From positions 1-64,000 of the forward strand of contig JAUNPU010000002.1 in the NCBI GenBank assembly GCA_030536555.1: a stretch of DNA of 64,000 bases, read 5' to 3'. The stretch is from Eubacteriales bacterium (lineage in GTDB: Bacteria > Bacillota > Clostridia > Lachnospirales > Lachnospiraceae). The position numbers and the translations under genes were made by a program. Below, piece after piece: positions 25,651 to 33,962 of this stretch; position 1 is the stretch's first letter, and each line of letters begins with the position of its first letter. The notes under the pieces are model-generated. The model ran no database searches. It was not told where the DNA came from and saw nothing but the letters and a program-made list of their open reading frames with translations.

Positions 25651-26211
25651 ATGTCAGCGAATGTAAATCGAGATATATTATTGTATTCACTAATAGCAAT
25701 TATAACGATTGCTGTATTAGTTATACTTGGAGGAACTACAATGGCAATTGTAAAATCACATAAACAGGGGAATCATGGTAAACGGAATGCCATCCTTGCA
25801 TCATTATTTTGCATTGCTATTGCAGGATTTTCGTGGATTTTGAATATGGGATGGATAAGGTTTATCATGACGTTTATGCTCATACCATTCATTCATGCAA
25901 TAATTTTCTTTTTGATAAATCTTATTACGGCAGGTTATATACATAAATCGAAAAAATTAAGAAACATCAACATTTTTTTCTGTTTAACATATTTGCTATT
26001 TTACATATTATTGCCTGACGGAGGAGATGTGGGAGAAATGTATGTATTCTTTGGACTGATACATAGTAATTTGTTTTCAAATATATGTATTAAAATATCG
26101 GGTTCTGCTCTTTTGGGGCACATCGTGTTGCTGATATTGCAAATAGCAGAGGTAATAACGGTAAAGAAATCAATTGCAAGCGAAGCAGCTAATGGCGGAG
26201 GCGAATTATAA
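25651..26211 (+). CDS. Hypothetical multi-helix membrane protein
   Basis: 186 aa with five predicted membrane helices (about 8-32, 45-62, 67-92, 105-125 and 148-168) and a short basic loop after the first. No family recognised. Low G+C. GAGGTG precedes the ATG. Its island neighbours do not suggest a function. Confidence 0.6.
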   Translation: MSANVNRDILLYSLIAIITIAVLVILGGTTMAIVKSHKQGNHGKRNAILASLFCIAIAGFSWILNMGWIRFIMTFMLIPFIHAIIFFLINLITAGYIHKSKKLRNINIFFCLTYLLFYILLPDGGDVGEMYVFFGLIHSNLFSNICIKISGSALLGHIVLLILQIAEVITVKKSIASEAANGGGEL

Positions 26212-26309
26212 AATGAAGGAAATTGATTGAAGAAGAATATATGCCGGAAGAATAATATGTGTAGAATGATTACAGACCATCAGGATGAATTTGGAGAGGT
26301 GACGCAGGT

Positions 26310-26627
26310 ATGGCATTATTCAAAAGTCCAGATAAGAAGTGGAAAAAAAGAATTATTTCAATATTTATCATTGCTCTTGGTCTCGTGCTTGGCGTTACCT
26401 GGAGCAGCAAGAAAATCTGCATTGGAGACCGTGTGTTCGTTGCATTGGGATTACCCGCCTGGACAAGCGGGACGAGTGGAACTCACTACCCTGCGGTTGT
26501 TGGTGCTATTTTGATCCTCATAGGAATGGGAATGTTAAACACTACGTTACAGAAGAAATCTCGTTTTTGGCTTTGGACGATTGTTGTTTTGGGACTTGTC
26601 ATACTAAATTTTGTTTTAACTATATAA
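26310..26627 (+). CDS. Hypothetical small membrane protein
   Basis: 105 aa: a basic N-terminus (KSPDKKWKKR), a first helix (about 14-30), a Gly/Thr-rich extracytoplasmic loop (DRVFVALGLPAWTSGTSGTH), a second helix (about 60-77) and a third near the C-terminus. No family recognised. GGAGAGGTGA lies before the ATG, and a boundary hairpin directly follows its stop codon. Confidence 0.6.
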   Translation: MALFKSPDKKWKKRIISIFIIALGLVLGVTWSSKKICIGDRVFVALGLPAWTSGTSGTHYPAVVGAILILIGMGMLNTTLQKKSRFWLWTIVVLGLVILNFVLTI

Positions 26628-26630
26628 TCG

Positions 26631-26658
26631 ACAACTTCCAGTTGCTGGAACTGAAAAG
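26631..26658 (+). repeat. Cassette-boundary hairpin 3
   Basis: GACAACTTCCAGTTGCTGGA then ACTGAAAA: CAGTT pairs with AACTG. It begins five bases after a stop codon and lies 24 bases before the next start. Confidence 0.55.
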
Positions 26659-26682
26659 CACGATTTTTGGAGGAAACTTACA

Positions 26683-27204
26683 TTGAAAAAACAAGTATAT
26701 ACGAGAATATGGATTTTGCTGCTCTCTCTTTTTATTATGGGGTGCAGTAAACCGACCAATGCCGGTCCTATAGACGCGCTTGTTGAAAATGACCAGACGA
26801 GCATGTTACAGGCGGAAACGGAACAGCTGTCACGCTGGGAAGTTATGGATAGAATTGTTGAGAACTACGGTTTAAACAATGCTCAAGGCTATCAAAACGA
26901 GATAGAAGACAGGTCGAAGGATACTATTGTTTTATTGTGCCAATCAGAAAGCGGGAAATACACGGCATATGGATTTATCAGTCCGGAATACGGCCAGACA
27001 GGTATTCTGATTGATAATATCATCGACGGTGAAAGTAACTGGAATTATTTTGATGATTATACCTGGACATATGGTGATTCCAAGCCAGCATTATCGGAGC
27101 AGGGCGAGTATGGTGTGACGTTTACTTACACGCAGGAAAATGGATCGGAACAAACAGTTTATTATGATACGTTTGATACCGGTACAATGTCTGTAAGAGA
27201 ATGA
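26683..27204 (+). CDS. Hypothetical lipoprotein
   Basis: 173 aa from a TTG start with GGAGG 9 bases upstream. The signal sequence KKQVYTRIWILLLSLFIMGC ends in a lipobox, so the mature protein is anchored at Cys20. The exported part has GKYTAYGFISPEYGQTGILI and a Tyr/Asp-rich WNYFDDYTWTYGDSKP stretch. No family recognised. Part of the island series of small, often exported proteins. Confidence 0.65.
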   Translation: MKKQVYTRIWILLLSLFIMGCSKPTNAGPIDALVENDQTSMLQAETEQLSRWEVMDRIVENYGLNNAQGYQNEIEDRSKDTIVLLCQSESGKYTAYGFISPEYGQTGILIDNIIDGESNWNYFDDYTWTYGDSKPALSEQGEYGVTFTYTQENGSEQTVYYDTFDTGTMSVRE

Positions 27205-27265
27205 CTGTTTACGGTTGTTCGGGGTGAATGACAGAGAAGAAGAATATGGAAATGGAGCCGAGACT

Positions 27266-27528
27266 ATGGAAAAAACCAAAAGGCTGAACCGCTATCAAAA
27301 ATGCATGTTAAAGGAGCGTGGGCGGCATGGTTTTGTGCGGTGTTTGTTTGTGCGCTCAATGCACTTTCTATTTTGTTTGCGGATGAGTTGCTTCGCTGGA
27401 ATCTGGCATTACGAGTCCGTAATGCAGACCATGCAGAGCCGTCTGACTTGGAGATTGCAGAAAGATATTTTAGCTGGATTTTTCTGATGATCATAGCATT
27501 GATATTCTTTATTAGGGGGCTTCAATAG
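27266..27528 (+). pseudogene. Small two-helix membrane protein gene with a frameshift
   Basis: The start MEKTKRLNRYQKCMLK (27266) and the continuation GAWAAWFCAVFVCALNALSI, ending FSWIFLMIIALIFFIRGLQ (stop 27526-27528), lie in different frames. One missing G near 27311-27315 (AAAGGAGCG) joins them into about 87 aa with two membrane helices. Third G-related slip in the island. Function unknown. Confidence 0.55.
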
Positions 27529-27530
27529 CG

Positions 27531-27557
27531 TAACTTCCGGCTTGTAAGGCTGGAAAA
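27531..27557 (+). repeat. Cassette-boundary hairpin 4
   Basis: TAACTTCCGGCTTGTAAGGC then TGGAAAA: TTCCGGC pairs with GCTGGAA. It begins two bases after a stop codon. Confidence 0.55.
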
Positions 27558-27586
27558 TCAGACATTTCAGAGAAGAGGGATACGGT

Positions 27587-27964
27587 ATGGGATTCTGGAT
27601 TTTTATGCTCATCATGAATTTACTTATTCCATTTACAATGATCGGTTATGGAAAGCACTTTATGAGGAATGCTCCCAAAGAGATAAATGCTGTATTTGGT
27701 TATAGAACATCTATGTCTATGAAAAACAGAGATACCTGGACATTTGCGCATCATTACTGTGGAAAGATATGGTATTTTGGCGGGCTAATCCTATTCCCAA
27801 TATCTGTTATTGTAATGATATCGGTTATTGGAAAGACAAAAGACGTGATCGGAACTGTAGGTGGAACACTTTGCGGCGTGCAGATGATTCCGCTCATAGG
27901 GGCAATATTGCCAACAGAAATTGCGCTTAAAAGAACTTTTGATAAGAGAGGGAACAGGCGTTAA
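27587..27964 (+). CDS. SdpI-family-like membrane protein
   Basis: 125 aa, three membrane helices. The cytoplasmic motif NAVFGYRTSMSMKNRDTWTF then AHHYCGKIW is the SdpI/YhfL signature (GYRT...S..N...W..A). SdpI is the immunity protein for the Bacillus cannibalism toxin SdpC, but many homologues have no toxin nearby, as here. Could serve as an orphan immunity gene. GAGGG lies upstream. Confidence 0.72.
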   Translation: MGFWIFMLIMNLLIPFTMIGYGKHFMRNAPKEINAVFGYRTSMSMKNRDTWTFAHHYCGKIWYFGGLILFPISVIVMISVIGKTKDVIGTVGGTLCGVQMIPLIGAILPTEIALKRTFDKRGNRR

Positions 27965-27990
27965 ACTTGAATTTGTGGAGGTAATGTCTT

Positions 27991-28422
27991 ATGAAAAGAA
28001 TTATTATGTTAACACTAAGTTTTTTCTGTGTGTTTATGTTAGTTGGTTGTACGACTAATCAATCAAGTAACATGAAACTTGAGACGAACAATTCAGTCGA
28101 TATGAAAGAATTACGAGAAAAGTACCCAGAGTATTTTGAGCTTGGAGATTTTAAGGGTATTGAAGTTTATGTATGGCAAATGGCGGAAAATTCATATCGT
28201 TGCGGAATGATGAGTGGCACTAATCGTAATAAAACTGATGAAGAAATATGGGGATTACAAGAAAAATCTCTTTCTGTCGAAGAGACAAAAGCGATACTTA
28301 ATGAAATAGGCGTTGAAGAAAACAGCATTATTGTTATTCCTATTGCTCAACCTTATTCAAGTTATTTATATGAAATTGATGATGCATATAAGGAAAAGGT
28401 TTTGGACCTTTTTAAAAATTGA
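27991..28422 (+). CDS. Hypothetical lipoprotein
   Basis: 143 aa. The signal peptide MKRIIMLTLSFFCVFMLVGC ends in a clear lipobox (LVGC, Cys20). The mature part includes KYPEYFELGDFKGIEVYVWQ and SVEETKAILNEIGVEENSII, a small alpha/beta exported domain. Function unknown; no family claimed. GTGGAGG precedes the ATG. Confidence 0.68.
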   Translation: MKRIIMLTLSFFCVFMLVGCTTNQSSNMKLETNNSVDMKELREKYPEYFELGDFKGIEVYVWQMAENSYRCGMMSGTNRNKTDEEIWGLQEKSLSVEETKAILNEIGVEENSIIVIPIAQPYSSYLYEIDDAYKEKVLDLFKN

Positions 28423-28440
28423 GTGAAAAATATATGATAG

Positions 28441-28467
28441 CAAATTCCAGCTTGTCGAGCTGAGAAA
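28441..28467 (+). repeat. Cassette-boundary hairpin 5
   Basis: CAAATTCCAGCTTGTCGAGC then TGAGAAA: CAGCT pairs with AGCTG around TGTCG. It lies 18 bases after a stop and 22 before the next ATG. Confidence 0.55.
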
Positions 28468-28489
28468 TTTGAATTGTGGAGGAATTTTT

Positions 28490-28825
28490 ATGGAAAACAA
28501 TCAATTAAATGTTGCAATGCAGAATATGATAAATTGGTTAGCCGACGAACACGAGTTGGGCAAAGCTCCTAACAAAATAGAATGTGCGGGAACTTTTGAT
28601 TATAATGATATGCATTATTACATTTTTAAATATAAAATAAATGTATTTGGCAAATGGCTCGTTGGTGTATGCGGTGGTTTTGAAGGTGATGATTTAGAAC
28701 CTTGCGGACATGCATTTAGCGACAGACAGCCATATAATAAAGATACAGCTCAAAATGACTGTATTGCTATGATTGAAATGATTATGGCTTACTGGAAAGA
28801 GCAAGCAAAAAAGTATAGTGAATAA
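28490..28825 (+). CDS. Hypothetical small soluble protein
   Basis: 111 aa from the ATG at 28490 (GTGGAGG upstream; a TTG at 28469 would lie in the boundary hairpin). Soluble, acidic. Segments MINWLADEHELGKAPNKIEC, YNDMHYYIFKYKINVFGKWL and a closing helix MIEMIMAYWKEQAKK suggest a compact alpha/beta fold. No family recognised. Flanked on both sides by boundary hairpins, so it is the cleanest single-gene cassette of the island. Confidence 0.6.
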   Translation: MENNQLNVAMQNMINWLADEHELGKAPNKIECAGTFDYNDMHYYIFKYKINVFGKWLVGVCGGFEGDDLEPCGHAFSDRQPYNKDTAQNDCIAMIEMIMAYWKEQAKKYSE

Positions 28826-28827
28826 TA

Positions 28828-28858
28828 CAACTTCCAGTTTGCTGATTGAAGAGGCAAA
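28828..28858 (+). repeat. Cassette-boundary hairpin 6
   Basis: CAACTTCCAGTTTGCTGATT then GAAGAGG, two bases after a stop codon. The right arm is degraded compared with copies 3-5. Confidence 0.45.
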
Positions 28859-28939
28859 AATTCATGTGAAGAACATAGAAACTTAATAGTTACAAAGCAA
28901 AAGCGCCTGAAAAGGCCACAGGACAAAGGGGAAAAGCAA

Positions 28940-29686
28940 ATGGAATATACACAGGTGACAAAAGATAATATCGAACAGGAACATATTTGCTGTGCGATTT
29001 CCAGCAACAAAGATATTCAGGTATCTTCCAAAAAAGACTGGATGAGGAAGTGCTTTGATGACGGACTTGTGTTTCTGAAACGTGCAGAACGGGGGAAATG
29101 CTTTATTGAGTACATTCCTGCCGAGCATGCGTGGGTTCCCATCGTTGCAGAAAATTATATGTATATTGACTGTTTCTGGGTATCGGGGTCGTTCAAAGGG
29201 CATGGCTATTCCAATGACTTGCTGCATCAGTGCATGGAGGACAGTAAGGCAAAAGGAAAATCAGGACTTTGTATTCTTTCCTCTGCGAAGAAGAAGCCCT
29301 TCCTTTCGGACCCGAAGCATTTGACCTATAAGGGTTTCCGGGTGGCGGATACTTCCGATGCCGGAATCAATCTTATGTATCTGCCTTTTGACGAAAAAGC
29401 GGTCATTCCGAGATTTACAGAAGAAGCGAAGCATCCGCATATTGAAACACAGGGGTATGTGTTGTATTATACAAATCAGTGTCCGTTCAACGGCAAGTAT
29501 GTTCCGATTGTGGAACAGACAGCAGCTGAAAACAATATCCCGTTCAAGGCAATCCGCCTGGAAACAAAAGAACAGGCGCAGGCGGCGCCAACGCCCTGCA
29601 CGTCTTATGCACTGTTTTACAATGGCGAGTTCTTGACAAATGAACAGATGAATGATAAGAGATTCTTAAAATTAATACAGAGGTGA
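28940..29686 (+). CDS. GNAT acetyltransferase with C-terminal YoaP domain
   Basis: 248 aa. An N-terminal GNAT domain (about 1-150; FWVSGSFKGHGYSNDLLHQC is the acetyl-CoA loop) is joined to a YoaP domain (about 195-245) with YYTNQCPFNGKYVPIVEQ, which has a thioredoxin-like look. This two-domain layout matches Bacillus YoaP. The role is unknown. AAAGGGG precedes the ATG. It is followed by four closely packed genes with overlaps. Confidence 0.85.
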   Translation: MEYTQVTKDNIEQEHICCAISSNKDIQVSSKKDWMRKCFDDGLVFLKRAERGKCFIEYIPAEHAWVPIVAENYMYIDCFWVSGSFKGHGYSNDLLHQCMEDSKAKGKSGLCILSSAKKKPFLSDPKHLTYKGFRVADTSDAGINLMYLPFDEKAVIPRFTEEAKHPHIETQGYVLYYTNQCPFNGKYVPIVEQTAAENNIPFKAIRLETKEQAQAAPTPCTSYALFYNGEFLTNEQMNDKRFLKLIQR

Positions 29687-29696
29687 GGAATCATTT

Positions 29697-30161
29697 ATGG
29701 AAATCATGGAAGTTGAAAACAGGACACAGGATTTGATTGAAAAGCTTGTGTCGGTGTGGGAACACACGGTGAAGGAGACGCATTTATTTTTATCAGACAA
29801 AGAGATTGAGCAGATTAAACAATATGTCCCGCAGGCGATAGCAGGTGTTCCGCACTTGTTTGTTGCAAAGAATGAAGACGGAAATCCGTTGGCTTTTATG
29901 GGGATAGATGGACAGAAGCTGGAAATGTTGTTTGTCGCGGCTGATTTGAGAGGAAGAGGAATTGGAAAGAAGCTGATACAAATCGCGGTAAAGAATTACT
30001 GTATCAACGAAGTGGCGGTCAACGAACAAAATCCTCTCGCCAGGGCATTTTATGAGCATATTGGCTTTGAGGTTTATAAGAGAACGGATGAAGATGAGCA
30101 GGGCAATCCCTACCCGCTTTTGTATATGAAACGGGATTCCTTGAGGGAGAACATCAGATGA
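29697..30161 (+). CDS. GNAT family N-acetyltransferase (YjaB-like)
   Basis: 154 aa. The start VENRTQDLIEKLVSVWEHTV, the acetyl-CoA loop LFVAADLRGRGIGKKLIQIA and NPLARAFYEHIGFEVYKRT are typical of YjaB-type GNATs. It overlaps the next gene by 4 bases (ATGA), so the two are translationally coupled. Confidence 0.87.
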   Translation: MEIMEVENRTQDLIEKLVSVWEHTVKETHLFLSDKEIEQIKQYVPQAIAGVPHLFVAKNEDGNPLAFMGIDGQKLEMLFVAADLRGRGIGKKLIQIAVKNYCINEVAVNEQNPLARAFYEHIGFEVYKRTDEDEQGNPYPLLYMKRDSLRENIR

Positions 30162-30571
30162 ACAGAGCAGAACTGAAAACCTGCATGGAAGAAACCTACA
30201 ACGCGGTATCGGATTTTCCATGGGAGTCCGACCCGGATTATGAAGTGTTCCGACATTGCAATAACAAAAAATGGTTTGCGTTGATTATGAATATTTCAAA
30301 AGCAAAACTGGGATTACCGTCGGATGAAATGACAGACGTGGTAAATCTCAAATGCGATCCGCTTTTGATCGGCAGTTTACGATCGGAACCGGGGATTTTT
30401 CCTGCATACCACATGAGCAAGGAGCACTGGATTACCGTTTCCTTAGATGGCAGCGTACCGGATGACAAACTGAAAATGCTGCTGGATATGAGCTTTGAGC
30501 TGACAAGTGCAAAAAGTAAGAGGAAAACGGCAAATAAAAGTGCTGCCGGAAAGGAGGAGTATCGCTTATGA
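30158..30571 (+). CDS. MmcQ/YjbR family protein
   Basis: 137 aa, slightly longer than the usual 110-120 because of a basic tail (SAKSKRKTANKSAAGKEEYR). The core has a CyaY-like DNA-binding fold: DPDYEVFRHCNNKKWFALIM, LKCDPLLIGSLRSEPGIFPA and MSKEHWITVSLDGSVPDDKL are family blocks. Function unclear. Overlaps both neighbours by 4 bases. Confidence 0.87.
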   Translation: MNRAELKTCMEETYNAVSDFPWESDPDYEVFRHCNNKKWFALIMNISKAKLGLPSDEMTDVVNLKCDPLLIGSLRSEPGIFPAYHMSKEHWITVSLDGSVPDDKLKMLLDMSFELTSAKSKRKTANKSAAGKEEYRL

Positions 30572-30936
30572 AGTTAAAAAATGTATTGATTACAGTCAGT
30601 GATATGGAGCGTTCAAAGCGCTTTTACCGGGAACTGTTCGGGCTGGAGGTGATTCTGGACAATGACGGCAATGTGATTCTGACAGAGGGGCTGGTGCTTC
30701 AGGATGCCTCAATCTGGAAGTGCTTTGTGGAGCGGGATATAATCCCGCGGAACAATGCTTCGGAGCTGTATTTTGAGGAGGCGGATCTGGATGGATTTGT
30801 GAAGAAGCTGGAAGCTTATGGGGAGCCGATTCAGTATGTCAATCCCCTGATGGAGCATTCCTGGGGGCAGAAGGTGGTGCGGTTTTATGACCCGGACGGG
30901 CATCTGATCGAGGTGGGAACACCGATGCAGCAGTGA
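30568..30936 (+). CDS. VOC (glyoxalase/bleomycin-resistance-like) family protein
   Basis: 122 aa, one VOC unit pair: KNVLITVSDMERSKRFYREL opens the first module and VVRFYDPDGHLIEVGTPM closes the second with the metal-ligand Glu. Members bind metals and isomerise, cleave or sequester small molecules. It ends the accessory island; the following regulator starts the molybdenum cluster. G+C is already closer to the flanking core genes. Confidence 0.87.
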   Translation: MKLKNVLITVSDMERSKRFYRELFGLEVILDNDGNVILTEGLVLQDASIWKCFVERDIIPRNNASELYFEEADLDGFVKKLEAYGEPIQYVNPLMEHSWGQKVVRFYDPDGHLIEVGTPMQQ

Positions 30937-31019
30937 TACCGACAGGCAGCTGCAACACGGGGAAGCAGGGCGGACACAGCAGAGTTGAAGAGGCATCAAT
31001 ATACGAGGACAAAGAGCAT

Positions 31020-31376
31020 ATGGAAGAACATCCACTGAAATATTACGCCAAGGTTCGGGTCTATCACGAGGATCGGGGATTCGGACCGGGCGTGGCGAAG
31101 CTGATGAGGCTGGTAGAGCGGGACGGATCGATCTCCGCGGCCTGCAAGGAGATGGGGCTTTCCTATTCCAAGGCATGGAAGATGGTGAAAAGCGTGGAGG
31201 AGGATCTGGGCATATCCCTGATGGAGGGAAGCCGCGGCGGAGAACGGGGCGGCAGCACGGTCCTGACCCGGGAGGGGAAGGACATGCTTGAGCGCTATAC
31301 CGCATTTATGGAAGAGGCAGATCAGGAGCTTGCAAGGCTGTTTCAGAAGCATTTTGAAATGTCTCATTTATTTTAG
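31020..31376 (+). CDS. ModE-like winged-helix molybdate regulator
   Basis: 118 aa from the ATG at 31020. Winged helix of the LysR/ModE N-terminal type: MRLVERDGSISAACKEMGLS then YSKAWKMVKSVEEDLG, followed by a wing with GGERGGSTVLTREG. It lacks the C-terminal molybdate-binding (Mop) domains of E. coli ModE, so metal sensing would be by another route. It directly precedes the cofactor and modABC genes, and a palindrome lies just after it. The longer frame from 30933 has no family support. Confidence 0.8.
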   Translation: MEEHPLKYYAKVRVYHEDRGFGPGVAKLMRLVERDGSISAACKEMGLSYSKAWKMVKSVEEDLGISLMEGSRGGERGGSTVLTREGKDMLERYTAFMEEADQELARLFQKHFEMSHLF

Positions 31377-31384
31377 ATATGGAT

Positions 31385-31400
31385 ATTCTCAAATGAGAAT
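31385..31400. promoter_or_regulatory. Palindrome ATTCTCAaaTGAGAAT, candidate ModE-type operator
   Basis: Perfect 7-base arms around AA, 76 bases before the MoeA-like ATG. A candidate binding site for the neighbouring winged-helix protein. TACAAT at 31445-31450 could be the -10 box of the operon; no good -35 was found. Confidence 0.4.
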
Positions 31401-31475
31401 AACGATAATATGGCGGATACCATGTCTGCCGGATAAGTAAGTCATACAATAGAACAGTGAAAAGGAGAAGATACC

Positions 31476-32510
31476 ATGAAACAGATAAGAACAGAAGATG
31501 CAGTAGGGCAGGTGCTCTGCCATGATATTACCCAGATCATTCCGGGTGTTGTGAAGGACGCGAAGTTCCGCAAGGGGCATGTGGTGAAGGAGGAGGATAT
31601 TCCGGTGCTGCTGTCTCTGGGCAAGGAGCATCTGTATGTCTGGGAGAAGGATGACACCAAATACCACGAGGACGAGGCGGCGGAGGTGCTCTGCAGCCTG
31701 TGTCTCAATGACCATATGAGCCGCGGCAGGGCGAAGGAGGGCAAAATCGAGCTGTTTGCGGAGACGGACGGTCTTTTGAAAATCAATGTGGAGCTGTTGG
31801 ACCGGGTGAACAATCTGGGGGAAATGATGATTGCGTCCCGCCATCCCAACATTCCGGTGAAAAAGGGAGACAAGATCTGCGGCACCCGCATTATTCCGCT
31901 GATTATTGAGAAGGAGAAAATGGAGCGGGCGGTGGAAGCCTGCGGCGGGCAGAAAATATTTACGCTGCTTCCATTTAAACAGAAGAAAATCGGTATCGTG
32001 ACCACGGGAAGCGAGGTGTATCACGGCAGGATTCAGGATGCGTTTGGTCCGGTGCTGCGGGGCAAGGCGGCGGAGTATGGCTGTGAGGTGATGGGGCAGA
32101 CCCTTTGCGATGACAAGCCGGAGATGATCACGGAGGCGATTGAGGAGTTCCTGAATCAGGGGGCGGAGATCGTCCTTTGCAGCGGCGGCATGAGTGTGGA
32201 TCCGGATGACCGGACGCCGCTTGCCATCAAAAATACCGGGGCGCGGATTGTGACCTACGGTGCGCCGGTGCTTCCGGGAGCCATGTTCCTGCTGTCCTAC
32301 TATGAGAAGGGGGAGAAATCCGTTCCGGTGGTGGGACTGCCGGGGTGTGTGATGTATGCCCGCCGTTCTATCTTTGATCTGGTGTTCCCACGGCTGCTGG
32401 CTGAGGACCCGGTGACGCTGGAGGAGTTAAATAAGCTGGGCAGGGGTGGTCTGTGTCTGGGGTGTGAGACCTGTACCTGGCCGAACTGCGGATTTGGAAA
32501 GGGATGGTGA
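31476..32510 (+). CDS. Molybdopterin-binding protein (MoeA-like) of the selenium/Mo hydroxylase system
   Basis: 344 aa, shorter than MoeA (about 410). An N-terminal MoeA-like part ([20 protein letters not shown]) is followed by the MoCF-biosynthesis domain with [26 protein letters not shown] and [14 protein letters not shown]. The end carries a cysteine cluster [15 protein letters not shown], seen in the anaerobic variant rather than in true MoeA, and suggesting metal binding. It probably acts in cofactor insertion or maturation for xanthine dehydrogenase-like enzymes. First structural gene of the cluster; AAGGAG upstream. Confidence 0.85.
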   Translation: MKQIRTEDAVGQVLCHDITQIIPGVVKDAKFRKGHVVKEEDIPVLLSLGKEHLYVWEKDDTKYHEDEAAEVLCSLCLNDHMSRGRAKEGKIELFAETDGLLKINVELLDRVNNLGEMMIASRHPNIPVKKGDKICGTRIIPLIIEKEKMERAVEACGGQKIFTLLPFKQKKIGIVTTGSEVYHGRIQDAFGPVLRGKAAEYGCEVMGQTLCDDKPEMITEAIEEFLNQGAEIVLCSGGMSVDPDDRTPLAIKNTGARIVTYGAPVLPGAMFLLSYYEKGEKSVPVVGLPGCVMYARRSIFDLVFPRLLAEDPVTLEELNKLGRGGLCLGCETCTWPNCGFGKGW

Positions 32511-32517
32511 TAACATC

Positions 32518-32997
32518 ATGAGTGGATTGACACATTTTGATGCGGACGGGCAGGCGTGGATGGTGGATGTAGGCGAGAAGGCGGAGACAGACCGAATTGC
32601 CATTGCCCATGGAAAAATATATGTGAATGAGGCGGTTTACAAGGCAATCGTGGACGGCACCTCGAAAAAGGGAGATGTGCTGGGGGTTGCCAGAGTGGCT
32701 GGCATCATGGGGGCGAAGAGGACTTCGGAGCTGATTCCCCTGTGCCACGTGCTGATGCTGACCAAATGCAGTGTGGAATTTGTGCTGCACGAGGAGGAGC
32801 ATTCCGTGGAGGCAATCTGTACGGTCAAGACCCACGGAAAGACCGGCGTGGAGATGGAGGCGCTGACCGGGGTACAGGTGGCGCTGCTGACGGTTTATGA
32901 TATGTGCAAGGCGATTGATAAAGGGATGGTGATCAGCGAAGTGTGCCTGCTTCGCAAAGAGGGAGGAAAAAGCGGTGTCTATGAACGTGCGGAATAA
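32518..32997 (+). CDS. moaC: Cyclic pyranopterin monophosphate synthase MoaC
   Basis: 159 aa, full length. [47 protein letters not shown] and [20 protein letters not shown] with MCKAIDKGM are the textbook MoaC blocks, including catalytic Lys in the last motif. It forms cyclic pyranopterin from the MoaA product in molybdenum cofactor synthesis. The ATG at 32518 is chosen because the homologous N-terminus begins there. No moaA is seen in the window. Confidence 0.95.
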   Translation: MSGLTHFDADGQAWMVDVGEKAETDRIAIAHGKIYVNEAVYKAIVDGTSKKGDVLGVARVAGIMGAKRTSELIPLCHVLMLTKCSVEFVLHEEEHSVEAICTVKTHGKTGVEMEALTGVQVALLTVYDMCKAIDKGMVISEVCLLRKEGGKSGVYERAE

Positions 32998-33910
32998 GGT
33001 GTTGATCAAGGGAGCCGGAGACCTGGCAAGCGGGATTGCTCTGCGGCTGTTTCGGAGTGGATTTGATGTGGTGATGACAGAGATCGCGGTGCCCACTACC
33101 GTGCGGAGGACGGTGGCATTTTCTCCGGCGGCTTATCTGGGGAAGACCGTGGTGGAGGATGTGGAAGGCATTCTCTGCGATTCCATGGAAGTGGTAAACC
33201 GTGTGCTGAAAGAACGGAAAATCGCTGTGGTTGTGGATGAACAGGCAGAGATTTGCGGGAAATACAAGCCGGATGTGGTGGTAGATGCCATTCTGGCGAA
33301 GCGGAATCTGGGAACGAGGATCACCGATGCAGATACGGTGATCGGCGTGGGACCGGGATTTACGGCTGGCGAGGACTGCCACCTGGTGGTGGAGACCAAG
33401 CGGGGACATTATCTGGGACGCTGTATCTGGGAGGGAACGGCGATTCCCAATACCGGCGTGCCGGGCATCATCGGCGGCTATGGTCTGGAGCGGCTGATTC
33501 GGGCGACGGCGGACGGCGTGTTCTACGGAGCAGTGGAGATTGGCGCGGTGGTGAAAGCCGGAGACGTGGTGGGCTACGTGAAGCCGGAGGGCTGTGACGG
33601 AGAAAGCGGAGCGAATGCGGTGAGCGGCGCAGGCGGGATTGCCGGAGCGAATGCAGTGGGCGGCGCAGGCGGGATTGCCGGAGCGAATGCAGTGAGCGGC
33701 GCGGATGGGATGATTCCGGTACTTGCGCAGATTGACGGCGTGGTGCGGGGCCTGCTTCAGGACGGCGTACCGGTGACGAAGGGCATGAAATCCGGTGATG
33801 TGGATCCCCGGTGCGAGGTGAAGCACTGCTTTACGGTGTCGGATAAGGCATCGGCGATTGGCGGCGGTGTGCTGGAAGGGATTCTGAGTCATCAGGCGAA
33901 GATAGGATAA
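32975..33910 (+). CDS. yqeB: YqeB/EF2563 family selenium-dependent molybdenum hydroxylase protein
   Basis: 311 aa. The N-terminal Rossmann-like [20 protein letters not shown] and [15 protein letters not shown] are diagnostic for YqeB (EF2563), linked to selenium-labile molybdenum hydroxylases. A GTG start at 32975 has GGAGG 8 bases upstream and overlaps moaC by 23 bases. Residues about 212-245 are a threefold 12-residue [12 protein letters not shown] repeat inserted in a loop, not normal for the family. With yqeC (14.5 kb) and mocA (36.7 kb) it completes the accessory trio. Confidence 0.88.
   Translation: MSMNVRNKVLIKGAGDLASGIALRLFRSGFDVVMTEIAVPTTVRRTVAFSPAAYLGKTVVEDVEGILCDSMEVVNRVLKERKIAVVVDEQAEICGKYKPDVVVDAILAKRNLGTRITDADTVIGVGPGFTAGEDCHLVVETKRGHYLGRCIWEGTAIPNTGVPGIIGGYGLERLIRATADGVFYGAVEIGAVVKAGDVVGYVKPEGCDGESGANAVSGAGGIAGANAVGGAGGIAGANAVSGADGMIPVLAQIDGVVRGLLQDGVPVTKGMKSGDVDPRCEVKHCFTVSDKASAIGGGVLEGILSHQAKIG
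33608..33705 (+). repeat. 36-bp in-frame tandem repeat in yqeB
   Basis: Two full and one partial 36-base units (33608-33643, 33644-33679, then 33680-33705), differing at two positions. Each encodes 12 residues, so copy number can change without breaking the frame. Confidence 0.85.
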
Positions 33911-33962
33911 AAGCGTGTTCAGGTAGTGGACGGTTATGTAATGTTGGAAGGATAAGACGATT

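Noticed and set aside
31476..32510. Naming this gene moeA
   Set aside because: It is shorter than MoeA and ends in a cysteine cluster seen in the hydroxylase-linked variant, so only a MoeA-like label is justified.
33608..33705. Tandem 36-bp units as a CRISPR array
   Set aside because: The units are directly adjacent with no spacers and stay in frame inside yqeB.
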